DNA of 41,917 bases from positions 1 through 41,917 of the forward strand of contig WJOY01000009.1 of assembly GCA_009619075.1 (NCBI GenBank), in the 5' to 3' direction. Origin of the DNA: Dehalococcoidia bacterium. GTDB taxonomy: Bacteria; Chloroflexota; Dehalococcoidia; GIF9; AB-539-J10. Made by a program: the position numbers and the translations under genes. A model generated the notes under the pieces. The model was given only the letters and a program-made list of their open reading frames with translations, made no database searches and was not told the DNA's origin. Of this stretch, positions 41,266 through 41,917 are shown piece by piece; the stretch's first letter is position 1; each line of letters opens with the position of its first letter.

Positions 41266-41553
41266 ATGAGTGAGCATCTTAATTATAGGCAAGAGTTAGG
41301 TTTTTTGTCAACCCCTGATGAGGATGGGGTCGACTTTCCTTGCTCACCCCCTTTTGTCCGGCATTACGCCGACCTGGGGTTGACCCAGAACTACCCCCCT
41401 GAATTTTACTGGCCCAACATCTCGGCGTTAGAGGAGAAAATCCAGGAACTCGAAAATGAAATCGATGAGTTAAAAGGAAGGCGCATTCTATATAAGTATA
41501 TTCAGCCCATAAAGCCAACACCCAAGTGGAAAGGGTTTGCGGTTGAGAAATGA
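41266..41553 (+). CDS. Small hypothetical protein of the second element
   Basis: The 95-residue protein has a short coiled coil (ISALEEKIQELENEIDELKG, about 52-71) and a Pro-rich N-terminal half. It overlaps the following gene by 4 bp (ATGA), which supports translation although its own ribosome binding site is poor. No family is recognised. Confidence 0.55.
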   Translation: MSEHLNYRQELGFLSTPDEDGVDFPCSPPFVRHYADLGLTQNYPPEFYWPNISALEEKIQELENEIDELKGRRILYKYIQPIKPTPKWKGFAVEK

Positions 41554-41917
41554 ACCAACCCAAGATTCAGCAGCAAGGGGGTATCTACCACCTTACCTGG
41601 GACGAAGGCATCGAAGCACAAGTTGCTAAGGTCCGGGAGCATAGAGATGGCAGAATCACTGCCGAATTGAGCGTCACCACTTCTCTCCCTGGCTATAAAC
41701 CTTACCTATTAGGCCGCAGTCTGTTCAACCTCTTGGCCATTCGCTCAAGGGTTGATATGGCGAAAAACCTGAAAGAACGATGTCCTGAAATTGAGTGGGA
41801 AGAAGCTCTGGAGCAACTATGTCACATAGTCCTCGAAGATTTCCATCGAGGCGAACCTGTCACAGAAATATGGACCACCGATGATATTAAACCCCCCGAG
41901 TATCTCCTCTATCCGAA
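41550..41917 (+). CDS. Start of an element gene, cut by the window edge
   Basis: The frame from ATG 41550 is open to the end of the window (122 codons), reading MNQPKIQQQGGIYHLTWDEG, then AELSVTTSLPGYKP, LLGRSLFNLLAIRSRVD and EWEEALEQLCHIVLEDF. This looks like the N-terminal domain of mobile-element ATPases or primase-helicases, but the catalytic part is not visible, so the call is tentative. Confidence 0.6.
   Translation, partial: MNQPKIQQQGGIYHLTWDEGIEAQVAKVREHRDGRITAELSVTTSLPGYKPYLLGRSLFNLLAIRSRVDMAKNLKERCPEIEWEEALEQLCHIVLEDFHRGEPVTEIWTTDDIKPPEYLLYP

Larger units (their letters stand above)
38550..41917. mobile_element. Second integrated element beside tRNA-Arg, incomplete in the window
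   Basis: The region starts with direct repeats and an intact integrase whose 3' end points to the tRNA, followed by a hypothetical protein, a divergent promoter, an excisionase-like HTH protein, a small protein and the start of another gene. This is a standard integrative element layout. The other end is not in the window. Confidence 0.75.

Overview
This 41.9 kb window looks like chromosome of an anaerobic, sulfide-using bacterium. Chloroflexota, class Dehalococcoidia or a relative, fits best. That placement is an inference from gene content: a minimal SufC/SufB pair, a Thi4 thiazole synthase with an active-site His, the DUF39/NIL-ferredoxin/UPF0280 homocysteine set, two arsenic operons, and small dispersed repeats that run into genes. 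No rRNA or other phylogenetic marker is present to confirm it.

The left part (1-24.8 kb) is ordinary host sequence. On the minus strand a CNNM/CorC-like protein, a DUF2344 protein, an M48 protease broken by a 224-bp tandem duplication, and a histidine phosphatase form a block. Diverging from it is an Fe-S block: an IscR-like Rrf2 regulator, a NifU C-terminal scaffold, two small zinc proteins, and a SmsC/SmsB-type minimal assembly pair. A CDF metal transporter and quinolinate synthase follow. Arsenic operon 1 (ArsR, ArsM, Acr3, a YHS-containing permease) is next, then flavin reductase, CutA, sulfide-dependent Thi4 and a homocysteine-from-sulfide cluster. Two exported proteins lead to arsenic operon 2 on the minus strand (ArsR, ArsP-like permease, thioredoxin-like protein, a small CCP protein, an Fe-S protein, ArsF, ArsG). 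Both operons have well-formed promoters with inverted-repeat operators. A thioredoxin-CcdA fusion and tRNA-His end this part.

From 24,871 to 38,515 lies an integrated island bounded by a perfect 41-bp direct repeat. The repeat is the 5' half of tRNA-Arg(TCG), ending just after the anticodon loop: only that half survives at the left end, and a full-length tRNA gene stands at the right end. The island has AT-rich left cargo (two small membrane proteins, each preceded by a related ~170-bp non-coding module, and a tightly overlapping three-gene operon of unknown function). It also has a defence-like cluster: a HEPN protein, a PD-(D/E)XK protein, an EVE-like/PD-(D/E)XK protein, DUF429, and an operon of XRE regulator, large N6-adenine methylase, PD-(D/E)XK nuclease and a helicase stub. 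The cluster lies between two fragments of an HK97-type capsid gene. The right end carries the C-terminal part of a tyrosine integrase.

A second element starts right after tRNA-Arg and runs off the window. It has an intact tyrosine integrase, a hypothetical protein, a divergent operator-promoter, an excisionase-like HTH protein, a small hypothetical protein and the start of a further gene. tRNA-Arg thus sits between two elements, and its two halves may come from different sources; its T-stem contains a U-U mismatch.

The best candidates for something undescribed are the three-gene operon at 27,278-29,145, the tRNA-5'-half attachment arrangement (with a possible second, tRNA-Thr-like scar at about 25,064), and the defence cluster between capsid fragments. 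All functional calls come from reading motifs by eye; no database search was run.
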